In this document: piece after piece, positions 16,744 to 26,789 of the stretch
Numbering within the stretch: position 1 is the stretch's first letter
Layout of the letters: each line of letters starts with the position of its first letter
Source of the DNA: Pseudomonas khorasanensis
GTDB lineage: Bacteria; Pseudomonadota; Gammaproteobacteria; Pseudomonadales; Pseudomonadaceae
Assembly: GCF_014268505.2 (NCBI RefSeq)
Contig: NZ_JABWQP020000005.1
Location: forward strand, 186,001 to 250,000
DNA: 64,000 nucleotides
Direction of reading: 5' to 3'
Position numbers and translations under genes: made by a program
Notes under the pieces: model-generated
Seen by the model: the letters and a program-made list of their open reading frames with translations, nothing else
What the model was told of the DNA's origin: nothing
Database searches by the model: none

Positions 16744-17385
16744 ATGTACTTGACGCCTCAGCACGTATTGCTTGCCGGAGCCACCGGGTTAACCGGTGAA
16801 CACCTACTCGACCGTTTGCTCAACGAGCCAACGATTACCCGTGTCCTTGCCCCTTCCCGTCGGCCGCTGGCCGAGCATCCGCATCTGGAAAACCCGGTCG
16901 GTGATCCGCAGGCCTTTCTGCCTCAGCTCAGCGGCCGGGTCGATATCGCTTATTGCTGCCTCGGCACCACGATCAAGCAGGCCGGCTCCGAAGAAGCCTT
17001 TCGGGCGGTGGATCTGGACATGGTCGTGGCATTTGCCAAACGCGCGCGCGAGATGGGCGCACGGCACCTGATCGTGATCAGCGCGATTGGCGCCGATCCG
17101 AAATCGTCGGTGTTCTACAACCGGGTCAAAGGCGAAATGGAACAGGCCCTGCGCGCCCAGGACTGGCCGCAACTGACCATTTGCCGGCCATCGCTGTTGC
17201 TGGGCGAGCGCACCGAGCCGCGCCTGGCCGAGCAATTGGCCGGACCGTTATCGAAGCTTATTCCGGGAAAATACCGGGGCATCGAAGCCTGCCAATTGGC
17301 GCGCGCGATGTGGCGCTTGGCGCTGGAGGAACAGGATGGGGTTCGGGTGATCGAATCGGACGACCTGCGCAAGCTCGGCAAATAA
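16744..17385 (+). CDS. NAD(P)-binding oxidoreductase/epimerase-like protein
   Basis: 213 residues with an N-terminal Rossmann nucleotide-binding motif [15 protein letters not shown] and the segment [28 protein letters not shown], as in the HTATIP2/YbjT-like short atypical SDR group. No substrate can be assigned. GGGAGA at 16733-16738 is the likely ribosome-binding site. It follows the MORN/C13 gene by 27 bases, so cotranscription is possible. Confidence 0.82.
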   Translation: MYLTPQHVLLAGATGLTGEHLLDRLLNEPTITRVLAPSRRPLAEHPHLENPVGDPQAFLPQLSGRVDIAYCCLGTTIKQAGSEEAFRAVDLDMVVAFAKRAREMGARHLIVISAIGADPKSSVFYNRVKGEMEQALRAQDWPQLTICRPSLLLGERTEPRLAEQLAGPLSKLIPGKYRGIEACQLARAMWRLALEEQDGVRVIESDDLRKLGK

Positions 17386-17521
17386 CTGTGGCGAGGGAGC
17401 TTGCTCCCGCTGGGCTGCGAAGCAGTCCAGAAGCCATTCAACCAGTTTTTTTCAGGTGAATCGCCTACGCAGCAGTTGCGACTGCTGCGCAGCCGAGCGG
17501 GAGCAAGCTCCCTCGCCACAG
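17386..17521. repeat. REPIN, family B
   Basis: Inverted arms TGTGGCGAGGGAGCTTGCTC at 17387 onward and its complement ending at 17521. The flanks continue the pairing (GGGCTGCGAAGCAG against CTGCGCAGCC). It sits between two convergent genes and differs from family A only in the arm sequence. Confidence 0.88.
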
Positions 17522-17536
17522 GTGCTATGTTGCTCA

Positions 17537-17821
17537 CTACAACCCGCCGGTTGCCTGGAAACCTACGCCGATGACCGTGAGCAACGACAACGGCAGCAAC
17601 AACGTATCGAGCAACGCACTGGCCGGCAGGTCCACACCGGGATAGCTCGGCGCCTCGGCACCGAACCGGTCCATTGCACAGCACCCGCCATTCAACGCGT
17701 ACAGATCCAGCCGCGTCCCGGAATAGACCACCGGTGCGCCCGGCTTCGCCGCATCCAGCGTACGCGCGGTGGCGCACCCGCCCAATTGCAGGGCCAGCAC
17801 AATGACCAGCAGCTTATTCAT
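17537..17821 (-). CDS. YceK/YidQ-family lipoprotein
   Basis: 94 residues. The lipoprotein signal ends LQLGGC (Cys16). The mature part has the short DUF1375 pattern: [15 protein letters not shown]..., then a hydrophobic C-terminus with [17 protein letters not shown]. Role unknown, outer-membrane lipoprotein expected. Its first codons overlap the end of ubiX by 8 bases, suggesting cotranscription. Confidence 0.85.
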   Translation of the reverse strand: MNKLLVIVLALQLGGCATARTLDAAKPGAPVVYSGTRLDLYALNGGCCAMDRFGAEAPSYPGVDLPASALLDTLLLPLSLLTVIGVGFQATGGL

Positions 17822-18446
17822 CGCTGCTCAAATGATGCTCACCCCAACGCGGCAACATGTCCTGAGGAATGCCCAGCAGGTTGAGAATCCGCGCCACAAC
17901 GAAATCGATCAGATCGTCGATGGTCTGTGGCTGGTGATAGAAACCCGGCGAGGCCGGCAGGATGGTCACGCCCATGTTCGACAGCTTGAGCATGTGCTCC
18001 AGATGAATGCTCGAATACGGCGCCTCGCGCGGCACCAGAATCAACTGGCGCCGCTCTTTGAGGGTCACATCCGCCGCGCGCTCGATCAGGTTGTTGCAGG
18101 CACCGGTGGCAATCGCCGACAGCGTGCCGGTGGAGCAAGGCACCACCACCATCGCCGCCGGCGCGCCGGAGCCCGAAGCCACCGGCGACATCCAGTCTTC
18201 CTTGCCGTACACACGAATCTGCCCGGCGGCAGCTCCGGTATATTCGGTGAGGAACGCCTGCATCGTCTGCGGCTTGGGCGGCAGCGTGACGTCGGTTTCG
18301 GTGGCCATCACCAGTTGCGCAGCCTTGGAGATCAGAAAGTGCACTTCGCGATCTTCGCGCACCAGGCAGTCGAGCAGGCGCAAGCCATACTGCGCGCCGG
18401 ACGCGCCGGTCATCGCCAGGGTGATGCGTTCGGGGCCGTTGTTCAT
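17814..18446 (-). CDS. ubiX: Flavin prenyltransferase UbiX
   Basis: Makes prenylated FMN for the UbiD decarboxylase in ubiquinone synthesis. 210 residues; start [14 protein letters not shown], with the FMN-binding [16 protein letters not shown] and the later [16 protein letters not shown] and [17 protein letters not shown] motifs. The ATG overlaps the mpl stop as ATGA, so it is translationally coupled. An in-frame upstream extension is rejected because it would overlap mpl deeply. Confidence 0.95.
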   Translation of the reverse strand: MNNGPERITLAMTGASGAQYGLRLLDCLVREDREVHFLISKAAQLVMATETDVTLPPKPQTMQAFLTEYTGAAAGQIRVYGKEDWMSPVASGSGAPAAMVVVPCSTGTLSAIATGACNNLIERAADVTLKERRQLILVPREAPYSSIHLEHMLKLSNMGVTILPASPGFYHQPQTIDDLIDFVVARILNLLGIPQDMLPRWGEHHLSSDE

Positions 18447-19792
18447 TGCAGGGCCTCGGCGAGTTTGCCATGCAGGCCGCCGAAGCCGCCGTTGCTCATG
18501 ATCACCACGTGAGTGCCGGGCTGCGCCTGGCTCTTCACGCGCTCGATGATGCCTTCCAGCGAGTCGCTGACAATCGACGGCACGGTGCACAACGCAGCGG
18601 TTGCGCCCAAGTCCCAGCCGAGATTGGCAGGCGCGTACCAGATCACCTGATCGGCATCGACCACGCTGTCCGGCAAACCGTCACGGTGCGCGCCGAGCTT
18701 CATCGAATTTGAGCGCGGCTCGATGATCGCGATCAGTGGCGCATCGCCGATACGTTTGCGCAAACCGTCGAGAGTGGTGGCGATCGCGGTCGGGTGGTGG
18801 GCGAAGTCGTCATAAATGGTGATGCCGCGTATTTCGGCGACTTTCTCCATCCGGCGTTTGACGTTTTTGAACGCGCTCAGACCGGCAATGCCCATCGACG
18901 GCACGACACCGACATGACGCGCCGCCGCCAGCGCAGCCAAGGCATTGGCGACGTTGTGCTGACCGGTCAATTCCCACTCGACGGTGCCCTGCGATACGCC
19001 TTCGAACATCACTTCAAAAGCCGAGCCGTCTTCACTGAGCAACTTGACCTGCCACTGACCGCCGGCGCCGGTGGTTTGCACCGGAGTCCAGCACCCCATT
19101 TCGATGACGCGCTGCAGTGCGGGTTCGGTGGTCGGATGGATGACCAGGCCTTCACTCGGGATGGTGCGCACCAAGTGGTGGAATTGCCGCTCGATCGCCG
19201 GCAGGTCCGCAAAGATGTCCGCATGGTCGAACTCAAGGTTATTGAGGATCGCGGTGCGCGGGCGGTAGTGGACGAATTTCGAACGCTTGTCGAAGAAGGC
19301 GCTGTCGTATTCATCCGCCTCGATCACGAAGAACGGCGTGCCGCCCAAGCGTGCCGACACCGAAAAATTCTGCGGCACACCGCCGATCAGGAAACCCGGG
19401 CTCATGCCGGCATGTTCCAGAATCCAGGCGAGCATGCTGCTGGTGGTGGTTTTACCGTGCGTGCCGGCCACCGCCAGCACCCAACGCCCTTGCAGGACAT
19501 GGTCGGCCAGCCATTGCGGGCCGGAAACGTAAGGCAGGCCTTTGTTCAGCACGTATTCCACGGCCGGGTTGCCACGGGACATGGCGTTGCCGATCACCAC
19601 CAGATCCGGTGCCGGATCGAGCTGTGCCGGGTCATAGCCCTGCGTCAGTTGAATCCCTTGGGCTTCAAGTTGCGTGCTCATCGGCGGATAGACATTGGCG
19701 TCGGAGCCAGTGACGTGATGGCCCAGCTCTTTGGCCAGCACTGCCATCGAGCCCATGAAAGTCCCGCAGATACCCAGAATATGAATGTGCAT
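18443..19792 (-). CDS. mpl: UDP-N-acetylmuramate:L-alanyl-gamma-D-glutamyl-meso-diaminopimelate ligase
   Basis: Murein recycling enzyme joining the recovered tripeptide to UDP-MurNAc. 449 residues, Mur-ligase architecture: [17 protein letters not shown] nucleotide segment, ATP site [29 protein letters not shown] and the Mpl-type [14 protein letters not shown]. The start at 19792 fits MHIHILGIC; the upstream in-frame extension to 19846 is not family-like. First gene of mpl-ubiX-lipoprotein. Confidence 0.95.
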   Translation of the reverse strand: MHIHILGICGTFMGSMAVLAKELGHHVTGSDANVYPPMSTQLEAQGIQLTQGYDPAQLDPAPDLVVIGNAMSRGNPAVEYVLNKGLPYVSGPQWLADHVLQGRWVLAVAGTHGKTTTSSMLAWILEHAGMSPGFLIGGVPQNFSVSARLGGTPFFVIEADEYDSAFFDKRSKFVHYRPRTAILNNLEFDHADIFADLPAIERQFHHLVRTIPSEGLVIHPTTEPALQRVIEMGCWTPVQTTGAGGQWQVKLLSEDGSAFEVMFEGVSQGTVEWELTGQHNVANALAALAAARHVGVVPSMGIAGLSAFKNVKRRMEKVAEIRGITIYDDFAHHPTAIATTLDGLRKRIGDAPLIAIIEPRSNSMKLGAHRDGLPDSVVDADQVIWYAPANLGWDLGATAALCTVPSIVSDSLEGIIERVKSQAQPGTHVVIMSNGGFGGLHGKLAEALQ

Positions 19793-19879
19793 AGTCGACC
19801 TCGTAAAACATGGCCGCAGGTTAGCGTAGGGAGGGGGAAATCGCACTCTTTAGCTTTGTCTGCCTGCACCTTGTGGAAA

Positions 19880-21790
19880 TCAGGCAGAGCGGGCGATGCC
19901 ATGTTTGCGCAGTTTTCTATACAGCGTATTGCGGCTGACACCCAGTTGCTCAGCCGTGTGCGTCATGTGCCAGCGTGCCTGTTCCAGTGCATTGAGCAGC
20001 GCCAGCCTTTCGGCATCGTCCAGTGGCTGTGCGCAAGACTCTTGCGCCACAACCGCCGGCCGCCCCTGCCGAATCATCACCGGCAAATTCTCCACTCCGA
20101 TGCGTCCGCCATCGCACAACGCTGCGAGCGTGCGTAGCACATTGCGCAACTGCCGCACATTCCCCGGCCAGTCGAAAGCCAGCAATGCCTCACGCGCCGG
20201 CTCGTCGATCAGGATTGTCTCGCCACCTGCTTCTTCGGCGAGCAAAAAATCCAGCAACTGCGATTTGTCACTGCGCTCGCGCAAGGGCGGCAAGGCGACT
20301 TCGAGTCCGTTCAAGCGGTAATAGAGATCCTCGCGAAAGCTGCCCTGCGCGACCCGTTCCAGCAGATTGCGGTGCGTCGCGCTGATGATCCGCACGTTGA
20401 CCGCTTCCGGCTCGCCGCCGATCGGCACGACCTGGCGGTCTTCGAGCACGCGCAATAAACGGGTCTGCAAGGCCAGTGGCATGTCGCCGATTTCGTCCAG
20501 GAACAAGGTGCCGCCATCGGCCTGTTGCAACTTGCCGCGCATGCCGTCCTTGCGCGCGCCAGTGAAGCTGCCGCCGCGATAGCCGAAGAGTTCGCTCTCG
20601 ATCAGGCTTTCCGGAATGGCCGCGCAGTTGAGGGCAACAAAGGCTTTGCTCGCACGCTGGCTGGCCTGATGCACGGCTTTGGCAAAGGCTTCTTTTCCGG
20701 ATCCGGTTTCGCCGTTGATCAGCAGCGGCACGTCGCGCTCGAATACGCGCAAGGACTTGCGAAATTCCATCTGCAACGCTTCGTCACCCAGGCAAATGCC
20801 AGACAGGTGCGGAGCAGGCGCCGCCACTGGCGTAGGGATAACCGGCGTCGGCTTGCGTGACTCGCCCCGCAACATCGCAAATAAAAGCCGTCCATCACGG
20901 GTGCGCAGCGGCCAACTGGCGCTGGCGTTGGCACTCGCGCGGCCAAGCAAGTCATCCAGCGAAAGATCGAAAAACGCCTCGACCGGTTTGCCGAGCAAGC
21001 CACCGCGAATATGCCCCAGCAGATTCAGCGCACTCTGGTTGGCCGCGCTGATCCGCCCCTCACCGTCGAAGGCCAGAAGTCCCTCGCTGAACAAGCCGAC
21101 GGACTCGGCCTGCAAATGAAAACGCAGCAACCATTGGTTGTCGAAGCAGCGCAGAAAGTAGCAACTCTCGATCATCTTCGCCGACAGATTGACCAGCGCC
21201 ATGGTGTGAAACTGGCTCTGACGCGAGACGTCCGGGCGTGCCGAAGACACGTCGAGCACCGCCAGCAGTTCGCCGTGCGGGTCGAACACCGGGCTCGCCG
21301 AGCAGGTCAGCCCGGTGTGACGGCCGCGAAAGTGTTCGTCCTGATGGATGGTCAGCGCCTGACGCTCGACCAGGCAAGTGCCGATGCCGTTGGTGCCTTC
21401 GCAGGCCTCGCTCCAGTCCGCGCCGAGCCAAAGCCCGGCGCGCTCGAAAATTTTGCGCTCGGCGGGTGCAGTGACGCAGTTGAGGATCACCCCGCGCGCA
21501 TCGGTCAGCAGCACGGCGTGGCCGGCGCCGGACAGTTGCTGATGCAGGCTGCTCATCTCAGTGCCGGCAATCTGTAGCACCTGTTGCAGACGCTCGCGGC
21601 TTTCAAGCACGCGCCCCTGCTCAAGCACCGTGGGCGCTACGCTCAGGGCCGGGTCAAGGTGATAGTCCTCAAGACAACGCAGCCAGGAGCGGGCAATCGA
21701 CGGATCGGCACCGGGGCCGTGCAAGTGCGGTTTGCCCTGGGTGACGGTGAGTACCTGGCGGGCATGGCGACTCAAATGGTTGTCGTGCAT
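19880..21790 (-). CDS. eatR: Sigma-54-dependent activator (AcoR/EatR-like) of ethanolamine/aldehyde genes
   Basis: 636 residues. Residues about 60-215 form a GAF-type sensor (EACEGTNGIGTCLVE, HFRGRHTGLTCSASPV), 230-300 a PAS-like region, 330-565 the AAA+ domain with Walker A GETGSGKE and LFLDEIGDMP, and 600-635 a Fis-type helix-turn-helix (LGVSRNTLYRKLRKHGI). The sigma-54 contact loop reads GSFTGA instead of GAFTGA, as in some AcoR-type members. It is divergent from exaC, which carries a -24/-12 promoter and dyad sites, so direct activation is likely. In P. aeruginosa the gene in this position is eatR; the inducer is inferred to be ethanolamine-related. Confidence 0.85.
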   Translation of the reverse strand: MHDNHLSRHARQVLTVTQGKPHLHGPGADPSIARSWLRCLEDYHLDPALSVAPTVLEQGRVLESRERLQQVLQIAGTEMSSLHQQLSGAGHAVLLTDARGVILNCVTAPAERKIFERAGLWLGADWSEACEGTNGIGTCLVERQALTIHQDEHFRGRHTGLTCSASPVFDPHGELLAVLDVSSARPDVSRQSQFHTMALVNLSAKMIESCYFLRCFDNQWLLRFHLQAESVGLFSEGLLAFDGEGRISAANQSALNLLGHIRGGLLGKPVEAFFDLSLDDLLGRASANASASWPLRTRDGRLLFAMLRGESRKPTPVIPTPVAAPAPHLSGICLGDEALQMEFRKSLRVFERDVPLLINGETGSGKEAFAKAVHQASQRASKAFVALNCAAIPESLIESELFGYRGGSFTGARKDGMRGKLQQADGGTLFLDEIGDMPLALQTRLLRVLEDRQVVPIGGEPEAVNVRIISATHRNLLERVAQGSFREDLYYRLNGLEVALPPLRERSDKSQLLDFLLAEEAGGETILIDEPAREALLAFDWPGNVRQLRNVLRTLAALCDGGRIGVENLPVMIRQGRPAVVAQESCAQPLDDAERLALLNALEQARWHMTHTAEQLGVSRNTLYRKLRKHGIARSA

Positions 21791-21803
21791 TTCTTATTGT
21801 TCT

Positions 21804-21832
21804 CCCCGAAAGCCATACCCCGGCTTTCGGGG
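21804..21832 (-). promoter_or_regulatory. Leader hairpin overlapping the eatR ribosome-binding site
   Basis: CCCCGAAAGCC (21804-21814) pairs perfectly with GGCTTTCGGGG (21822-21832) around a 7-base loop. On the minus strand the stem ends directly in GGGGAGA, the probable Shine-Dalgarno of eatR (ATG at 21790). Folding would tie up part of the site. It could also act as a transcription-stop element, but no T-run follows. Confidence 0.5.
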
Positions 21833-21843
21833 TAGGCACCACC

Positions 21844-21888
21844 TTGTGGCGAGGGAGCTTGCTCCCGCTCGAGTGCGAAGCGCTCGCC
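21844..21888. repeat. Single REP arm, family B
   Basis: TTGTGGCGAGGGAGCTTGCT with the downstream GAGTGCGAAGCGCTC palindromic extension. No inverted partner is present within the region, unlike the REPINs at 17386 and 28219. Confidence 0.8.
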
Positions 21889-21980
21889 AAAGTTCATCGT
21901 CGGTGACAGTGCGATTTTGCGCCCAGCATCCTCCAGCCACCGAGTCATTGCAATGCTGGCAAGACCGGTCGGTCACACGC

Positions 21981-22031
21981 TGTGCCGGAAGCGGTACAAA
22001 TTGTCACTCAAGCTGTACCGAAACCGTCACA
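21981..22031 (+). promoter_or_regulatory. Tandem dyad, probable activator binding sites upstream of exaC
   Basis: Two 18-base dyads, TGTGCCGGAAGCGGTACA (21981-21998) and TGTACCGAAACCGTCACA (22014-22031), both of form TGTnCCG-N4-CGnnACA, with centres 33 bases apart (about three helical turns). They lie about 65-115 bases upstream of the -24 element. This is the expected position for an enhancer of a sigma-54 activator such as the divergent EatR-like protein. Confidence 0.7.
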
Positions 22032-22094
22032 GCGCCAATCCATTCGTCCGACGAGAGCCTGCCAATCCCTTGATTTACCTGACCTGCACGGCAG

Positions 22095-22110
22095 TGGCCC
22101 GGCCCTTGCT
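22095..22110 (+). promoter_or_regulatory. Sigma-54 (-24/-12) promoter of exaC
   Basis: TGGCCCGGCCCTTGCT matches TGGCACG-N4-TTGCW with one mismatch. The invariant GG (22096-22097) and GC (22108-22109) are separated by exactly ten bases. The start of transcription is expected near 22120, leaving a ~55-base leader before the exaC ATG at 22176. Confidence 0.85.
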
Positions 22111-22175
22111 CTACGCTTATAGCAAGCGCACTTGCGCGTTTCTCTAATAAGTACAAAGCCAAGGAGAACATCATC

Positions 22176-23696
22176 ATGCGTTACGCTCACCCCGGTACTG
22201 AAGGCGCCAAGGTCTCGTTCAAGAGCAAGTACGGTAACTACATCGGCGGCGAGTTCGTCGCGCCTGTCAAAGGTCAGTACTTCACCAATACCTCGCCAGT
22301 GAATGGCCAGCCCATCGCCGAATTCCCGCGCTCCACCGCCGAAGACATCGACAAGGCACTGGACGCCGCCCACGCCGCCGCTGATGCCTGGGGCTCCACC
22401 TCAGTGCAGGCGCGTTCTTTGATTCTGCTGAAAATCGCCGATCGCATCGAAGAGAATCTCGAACTGCTGGCGATCACCGAAACCTGGGACAACGGCAAAG
22501 CCATCCGCGAAACCCTCAACGCCGACATCCCGCTGGCCGCTGACCACTTCCGCTATTTCGCCGGTTGCCTGCGTGCCCAGGAAGGCAGCGCCGCAGAGAT
22601 CGATGGCAACACCGTGGCCTATCACATTCATGAGCCGTTGGGCGTGGTCGGGCAGATCATCCCGTGGAACTTCCCGCTGCTGATGGCCGCGTGGAAACTC
22701 GCGCCAGCGCTGGCCGCTGGTAACTGCGTGGTGCTCAAGCCTGCCGAGCAGACGCCGCTGGGCATTTGCGTGCTGATGGAGCTGATCGGCGACCTGCTGC
22801 CACCGGGCGTGCTTAACGTCGTGCAAGGCTTTGGCAAAGAAGCCGGCGAAGCCTTGGCGACCAGCAAGCGCATCGCCAAAATCGCGTTCACCGGCTCGAC
22901 GCCCGTCGGCTCGCACATCATGAAATGCGCGGCGGAAAACATCATTCCGTCCACGGTAGAGCTGGGCGGCAAGTCGCCGAACATCTTCTTCGAAGACATC
23001 ATGCAGGCCGAGCCGAGCTTCATCGAAAAAGCCGCCGAGGGCCTGGTGCTGGCGTTCTTCAACCAGGGCGAAGTGTGCACCTGCCCTTCCCGCGCGCTGG
23101 TGCAGGAATCGATCTACGACGAATTCATGCAGGCAGTGATGAAGAAGGTCAGCCAGATCAAGCGTGGCGATCCGCTGGACACCGACACCATGGTCGGCGC
23201 TCAGGCGTCGGAGCAGCAATTTGACAAGATCCTGTCCTACCTGGAAATCGCCAAGGGCGAAGGCGCCGAGCTGTTGACCGGTGGCAAGGTGGAAAAACTC
23301 GAGGGCAGCCTGGCGACCGGGTATTACATCCAGCCGACCCTGCTCAAGGGCACCAACAAAATGCGTGTGTTCCAGGAAGAAATCTTCGGCCCGGTGGTGA
23401 GCATCACCACGTTCAAGGATGAAGCCGAAGCCCTGGCCATCGCCAACGACACCGAGTTCGGCCTCGGCGCCGGTCTGTGGACCCGCGACATCAACCGCGC
23501 CTACCGCATGGGCCGGGCGATCAAGGCCGGTCGCGTGTGGACCAACTGCTACCACCTGTACCCGGCGCATGCCGCGTTCGGTGGTTACAAGAAGTCCGGC
23601 GTGGGGCGCGAAACCCACAAGATGATGCTCGATCACTATCAGCAGACCAAAAACCTGCTGGTGAGCTACGACATCAATCCGCTGGGGTTCTTCTGA
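22176..23696 (+). CDS. exaC: NAD-dependent aldehyde (acetaldehyde) dehydrogenase ExaC
   Basis: Oxidises acetaldehyde, the product of ethanolamine cleavage, to acetate. 506 residues, full ALDH length. The catalytic Glu is in [12 protein letters not shown] and the catalytic Cys in [16 protein letters not shown], the EVCTCPSR form typical of the ExaC/AcoD group. AAGGAG lies ten bases before the ATG. Preceded by a sigma-54 promoter and dyads, followed by permease and eutBC, as in P. aeruginosa PA4022-PA4025. Confidence 0.94.
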   Translation: MRYAHPGTEGAKVSFKSKYGNYIGGEFVAPVKGQYFTNTSPVNGQPIAEFPRSTAEDIDKALDAAHAAADAWGSTSVQARSLILLKIADRIEENLELLAITETWDNGKAIRETLNADIPLAADHFRYFAGCLRAQEGSAAEIDGNTVAYHIHEPLGVVGQIIPWNFPLLMAAWKLAPALAAGNCVVLKPAEQTPLGICVLMELIGDLLPPGVLNVVQGFGKEAGEALATSKRIAKIAFTGSTPVGSHIMKCAAENIIPSTVELGGKSPNIFFEDIMQAEPSFIEKAAEGLVLAFFNQGEVCTCPSRALVQESIYDEFMQAVMKKVSQIKRGDPLDTDTMVGAQASEQQFDKILSYLEIAKGEGAELLTGGKVEKLEGSLATGYYIQPTLLKGTNKMRVFQEEIFGPVVSITTFKDEAEALAIANDTEFGLGAGLWTRDINRAYRMGRAIKAGRVWTNCYHLYPAHAAFGGYKKSGVGRETHKMMLDHYQQTKNLLVSYDINPLGFF

Positions 23697-23743
23697 TCCA
23701 GACGGGGTGAGGCAGGTGTTCCTGCTTCGCCCTCTGGATTGTC

Positions 23744-23819
23744 TTCGCGAGCAGGCTCGCTCCCACAGGTGATTCATGTTCGTACGCAATTCCCTGTGGG
23801 AGCGAGCCTGCTCGCGAAA
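23744..23819. repeat. REPIN, family A, between exaC and the permease
   Basis: Arms TTCGCGAGCAGGCTCGCTCC (23744 onward) and TGTGGGAGCGAGCCTGCTCG (to 23819) in inverted orientation with a ~24-base spacer. Located between two cotranscribed genes, so it may form an mRNA hairpin that lowers or stabilises downstream expression. Confidence 0.9.
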
Positions 23820-23888
23820 GCGTTGTGCCATTCAACCCAATGGCCTGGCTGTCGCCGGGCCTATAAAACAATAAGAAAGGTGAACCCT

Positions 23889-25340
23889 ATGCCAAGCGAA
23901 TCCCCGGCTGGCGCTCCGGCGACCGGCTCCTCCGTCGACTTCGAAAAGGTCGGCTCCGACTATTTCCAACAACGCGAACTGAAAAAAGGCGCCGCCGGCT
24001 GGGTCCTGCTGGTGGGGCTCGGCGTCGCTTATGTGATTTCCGGCGACTACGCCGGCTGGAACTTCGGTCTGGCTCAGGGCGGATGGGGCGGGATGTTCCT
24101 CGCGACGCTACTGATGGCCACCATGTACCTGTGCATGTGTTTCTCGCTGGCGGAACTGTCCTCGATGATTCCCACCGCAGGCGGTGGTTACGGTTTTGCC
24201 CGCAGCGCATTCGGGCCGTGGGGCGGTTTTCTCACCGGCACGGCAATCCTTATCGAGTACGCCATCGCCCCCGCCGCGATTGCGGTGTTCATCGGCGCTT
24301 ATTGCCAGTCCCTGTTCGGCATCGGCGGCTGGATGATCTATCTGGCGTTCTACATCATCTTCATCGCCATCCACATTTTCGGGGTCGGCGAAGCGCTCAA
24401 GCTGATGTTCGTGATCACCGCCGTTGCCGCCCTGGCGCTCGGCGTGTTTCTGGTTGCGATGGTGCCGCACTTTGACGTCGCCAACTTGCTCGACATTCCA
24501 GTCACCGCCGCTGTCGGCGCCAGCCCGTTTCTGCCGTTCGGTTACGTCGGCGTGTGGGCGGCGATTCCCTATGCGATCTGGTTTTTCCTCGCGGTCGAGG
24601 GCGTGCCGCTGGCCGCCGAAGAAACCAAGAATCCCAAGCGCGACCTGCCACGCGGTCTGATCGGCGCGATGCTGGTGCTGCTGATGTTTGCGCTGCTGAT
24701 TCTGATTGTCGGCCCCGGAGGCGCGGGCGCGAACTCGTTGCTGACCTCCGGCAACCCGCTGGTTGAAGCGCTGAGCAAAGCCTATGGCGGTTCGACCTGG
24801 ATGGGCAGCTTCGTCAACCTCGTCGGGCTGGCCGGGCTGATCGCCAGTTTCTTCTCGATCATCTACGCCTATTCGCGGCAGATTTTCGCCCTGTCCCGCG
24901 CCGGTTACCTGCCACGCAAATTGTCCGAAACCAATAAAAGCAAGGCTCCGGTGCTGGCACTGGTGATTCCGGGCATCATCGGTTTCGGTCTGTCATTGAC
25001 CGGCCAAGGCGACTTGCTGATTCTGGTGGCCGTCTTCGGCGCTACCATTTCCTATGTGCTGATGATGGCCGCGCACATCACCTTGCGCATCCGCCGCCCC
25101 AAAATGGACCGGCCGTATCGCACGCCGGGTGGCATTTTCACCTCGGGCGTGGCGCTGGTGCTGGCCTGCATCGCCGTGGTGGCGGGCTTCCTCGTCGATC
25201 CACGGGTGGTCATCGGCGCCGCCATCATCTATGGAGTGTTAATTGCTTACTTTGCTTTCTACAGTCGGCATCACTTGGTAGCGGGCACGCCGGAAGAGGA
25301 ATTCGCGGCGATTCAGAAAGCTGAAGAAGCCCTGCACTGA
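23889..25340 (+). CDS. eat: Ethanolamine permease (APC family)
   Basis: 483 residues with about twelve hydrophobic segments; the amino-acid/polyamine/organocation transporter signature GVAYVISGDYAGWNFGLAQG near residue 45 is specific to ethanolamine permeases. Starts MPSESPAGAPATG at 23889 with AAAGGTGA upstream; the longer in-frame start inside the REPIN was rejected. Brings ethanolamine across the inner membrane for EutBC. Confidence 0.93.
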   Translation: MPSESPAGAPATGSSVDFEKVGSDYFQQRELKKGAAGWVLLVGLGVAYVISGDYAGWNFGLAQGGWGGMFLATLLMATMYLCMCFSLAELSSMIPTAGGGYGFARSAFGPWGGFLTGTAILIEYAIAPAAIAVFIGAYCQSLFGIGGWMIYLAFYIIFIAIHIFGVGEALKLMFVITAVAALALGVFLVAMVPHFDVANLLDIPVTAAVGASPFLPFGYVGVWAAIPYAIWFFLAVEGVPLAAEETKNPKRDLPRGLIGAMLVLLMFALLILIVGPGGAGANSLLTSGNPLVEALSKAYGGSTWMGSFVNLVGLAGLIASFFSIIYAYSRQIFALSRAGYLPRKLSETNKSKAPVLALVIPGIIGFGLSLTGQGDLLILVAVFGATISYVLMMAAHITLRIRRPKMDRPYRTPGGIFTSGVALVLACIAVVAGFLVDPRVVIGAAIIYGVLIAYFAFYSRHHLVAGTPEEEFAAIQKAEEALH

Positions 25341-25354
25341 TTTTGCCGAAAACC

Positions 25355-25379
25355 ACGGCGCAGACTGGCTCTGCGCCGT
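25355..25379 (+). other. Perfect intercistronic hairpin before eutB
   Basis: ACGGCGCAGA (25355-25364) / TCTGCGCCGT (25370-25379), ten paired bases and a five-base loop, ending four bases before the CGGAG ribosome-binding site of eutB. No T-run follows, so it is not a standard terminator. It may stabilise the upstream mRNA end or modulate eutB translation. Confidence 0.6.
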
Positions 25380-25394
25380 CACGGAGAACGCTGA

Positions 25395-26789
25395 ATGGCC
25401 AGTTTTGCTCATACGGTCGGCGCGCAGACCTACCGCTTCGACAGCCTCAAAGATGTCATGGCCAAGGCCAGTCCGGCACGCTCGGGGGATTTTCTCGCCG
25501 AGATCGCCGCACTGAACGATGGCGAACGGGTGGCCGCGCAAATGGCGCTGGCTGACATCCCGCTCACGCATTTCCTTCAGGAAGCGCTGATCCCCTACGA
25601 AGCCGATGAAGTCACCCGGCTGATCATCGACACCCACGACCAACAAGCCTTCGCAGTTGTCAGCCACCTCACCGTCGGTGGTTTGCGCGACTGGCTGCTC
25701 AGCGATGCCGCCGATGAAACCAGCCTGCGCGCACTCGCCCCCGGCCTGACCCCGGAAATGGTCGCCGCCGTATCAAAGATCATGCGCGTGCAGGACCTGG
25801 TGCTGGTGGCGCAGAAGATACGCGTGGTGACGAAATTTCGCGGCACGTTGGGTCTACGCGGTCGCCTGTCGACCCGCCTGCAACCGAACCACCCGACAGA
25901 TGAACCGTCCGGGATCGCCGCAAGCATTCTCGACGGCCTGCTGTACGGCAACGGTGACGCGATGATCGGGATCAACCCGGCCACCGACAGCATCGCCTCG
26001 ATCTGCGCAATGCTGGAGATGCTCGACGCGATCATCCAGCGCTACGACATTCCGACACAGGCCTGCGTACTGACCCACGTCACCACGTCCATCGAGGCGA
26101 TCAACCGTGGCGTGCCACTGGATCTGGTGTTCCAGTCGATTGCCGGCACCGAGGCGGCCAATGCCAGTTTCGGCATCAACCTTAATGTGCTGCAGGAAGG
26201 TTACGACGCCGGGTTGAGCCTGAATCGCGGCACGCTCGGGCAAAACCTGATGTATTTCGAGACCGGTCAGGGCAGCGCGCTGTCAGCCAATGCCCACCAC
26301 GGGGTCGATCAACAGACTTGCGAGACAAGAGCCTACGCCGTGGCGCGACATTTCAAGCCGTTTTTGGTGAACACCGTCGTAGGATTTATCGGCCCCGAAT
26401 ACCTCTACAACGGCAAACAGATCATCCGCGCCGGCCTCGAGGATCACTTCTGCGGCAAATTGCTCGGCGTGCCGATGGGCTGCGACATCTGTTACACCAA
26501 CCACGCCGAAGCTGATCAGGACGACATGGACACCCTGCTGACTCTGCTGGGCGTCGCCGGGATCAACTTCATCATGGGCATCCCGGGCTCTGACGACATC
26601 ATGCTCAACTACCAGACCACCTCGTTCCACGACGCCCTCTACGCTCGCCAGACCCTGGGCCTGAAACCGGCCCCGGAGTTCGAACAATGGCTGGCCAACA
26701 TGGGCATCTTCACCCAGGCGGACGGCAAGGTCCGCTTCGGTAACAACCTGCCGCCGGCCTTCCGCCACGCGCTGGCGCACCTGGGATGA
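25395..26789 (+). CDS. eutB: Ethanolamine ammonia-lyase large subunit EutB
   Basis: Adenosylcobalamin-dependent cleavage of ethanolamine to acetaldehyde and ammonia, catalytic subunit. 464 residues. Conserved segments include [48 protein letters not shown] and [24 protein letters not shown] lies nine bases upstream of the ATG. Overlaps eutC by four bases (ATGA). Confidence 0.97.
   Translation: MASFAHTVGAQTYRFDSLKDVMAKASPARSGDFLAEIAALNDGERVAAQMALADIPLTHFLQEALIPYEADEVTRLIIDTHDQQAFAVVSHLTVGGLRDWLLSDAADETSLRALAPGLTPEMVAAVSKIMRVQDLVLVAQKIRVVTKFRGTLGLRGRLSTRLQPNHPTDEPSGIAASILDGLLYGNGDAMIGINPATDSIASICAMLEMLDAIIQRYDIPTQACVLTHVTTSIEAINRGVPLDLVFQSIAGTEAANASFGINLNVLQEGYDAGLSLNRGTLGQNLMYFETGQGSALSANAHHGVDQQTCETRAYAVARHFKPFLVNTVVGFIGPEYLYNGKQIIRAGLEDHFCGKLLGVPMGCDICYTNHAEADQDDMDTLLTLLGVAGINFIMGIPGSDDIMLNYQTTSFHDALYARQTLGLKPAPEFEQWLANMGIFTQADGKVRFGNNLPPAFRHALAHLG

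Larger units (their letters stand above)
21791..22175. other. 385-base divergent regulatory region between eatR and exaC
   Basis: Contains, from left to right, an 11-base-stem hairpin over the eatR leader (21804-21832), a single family-B REP arm (21844-21888), a tandem dyad (21981-22031), a sigma-54 promoter (22095-22110) and the exaC ribosome-binding site (AAGGAGAA). No coding sequence seen. Confidence 0.75.
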
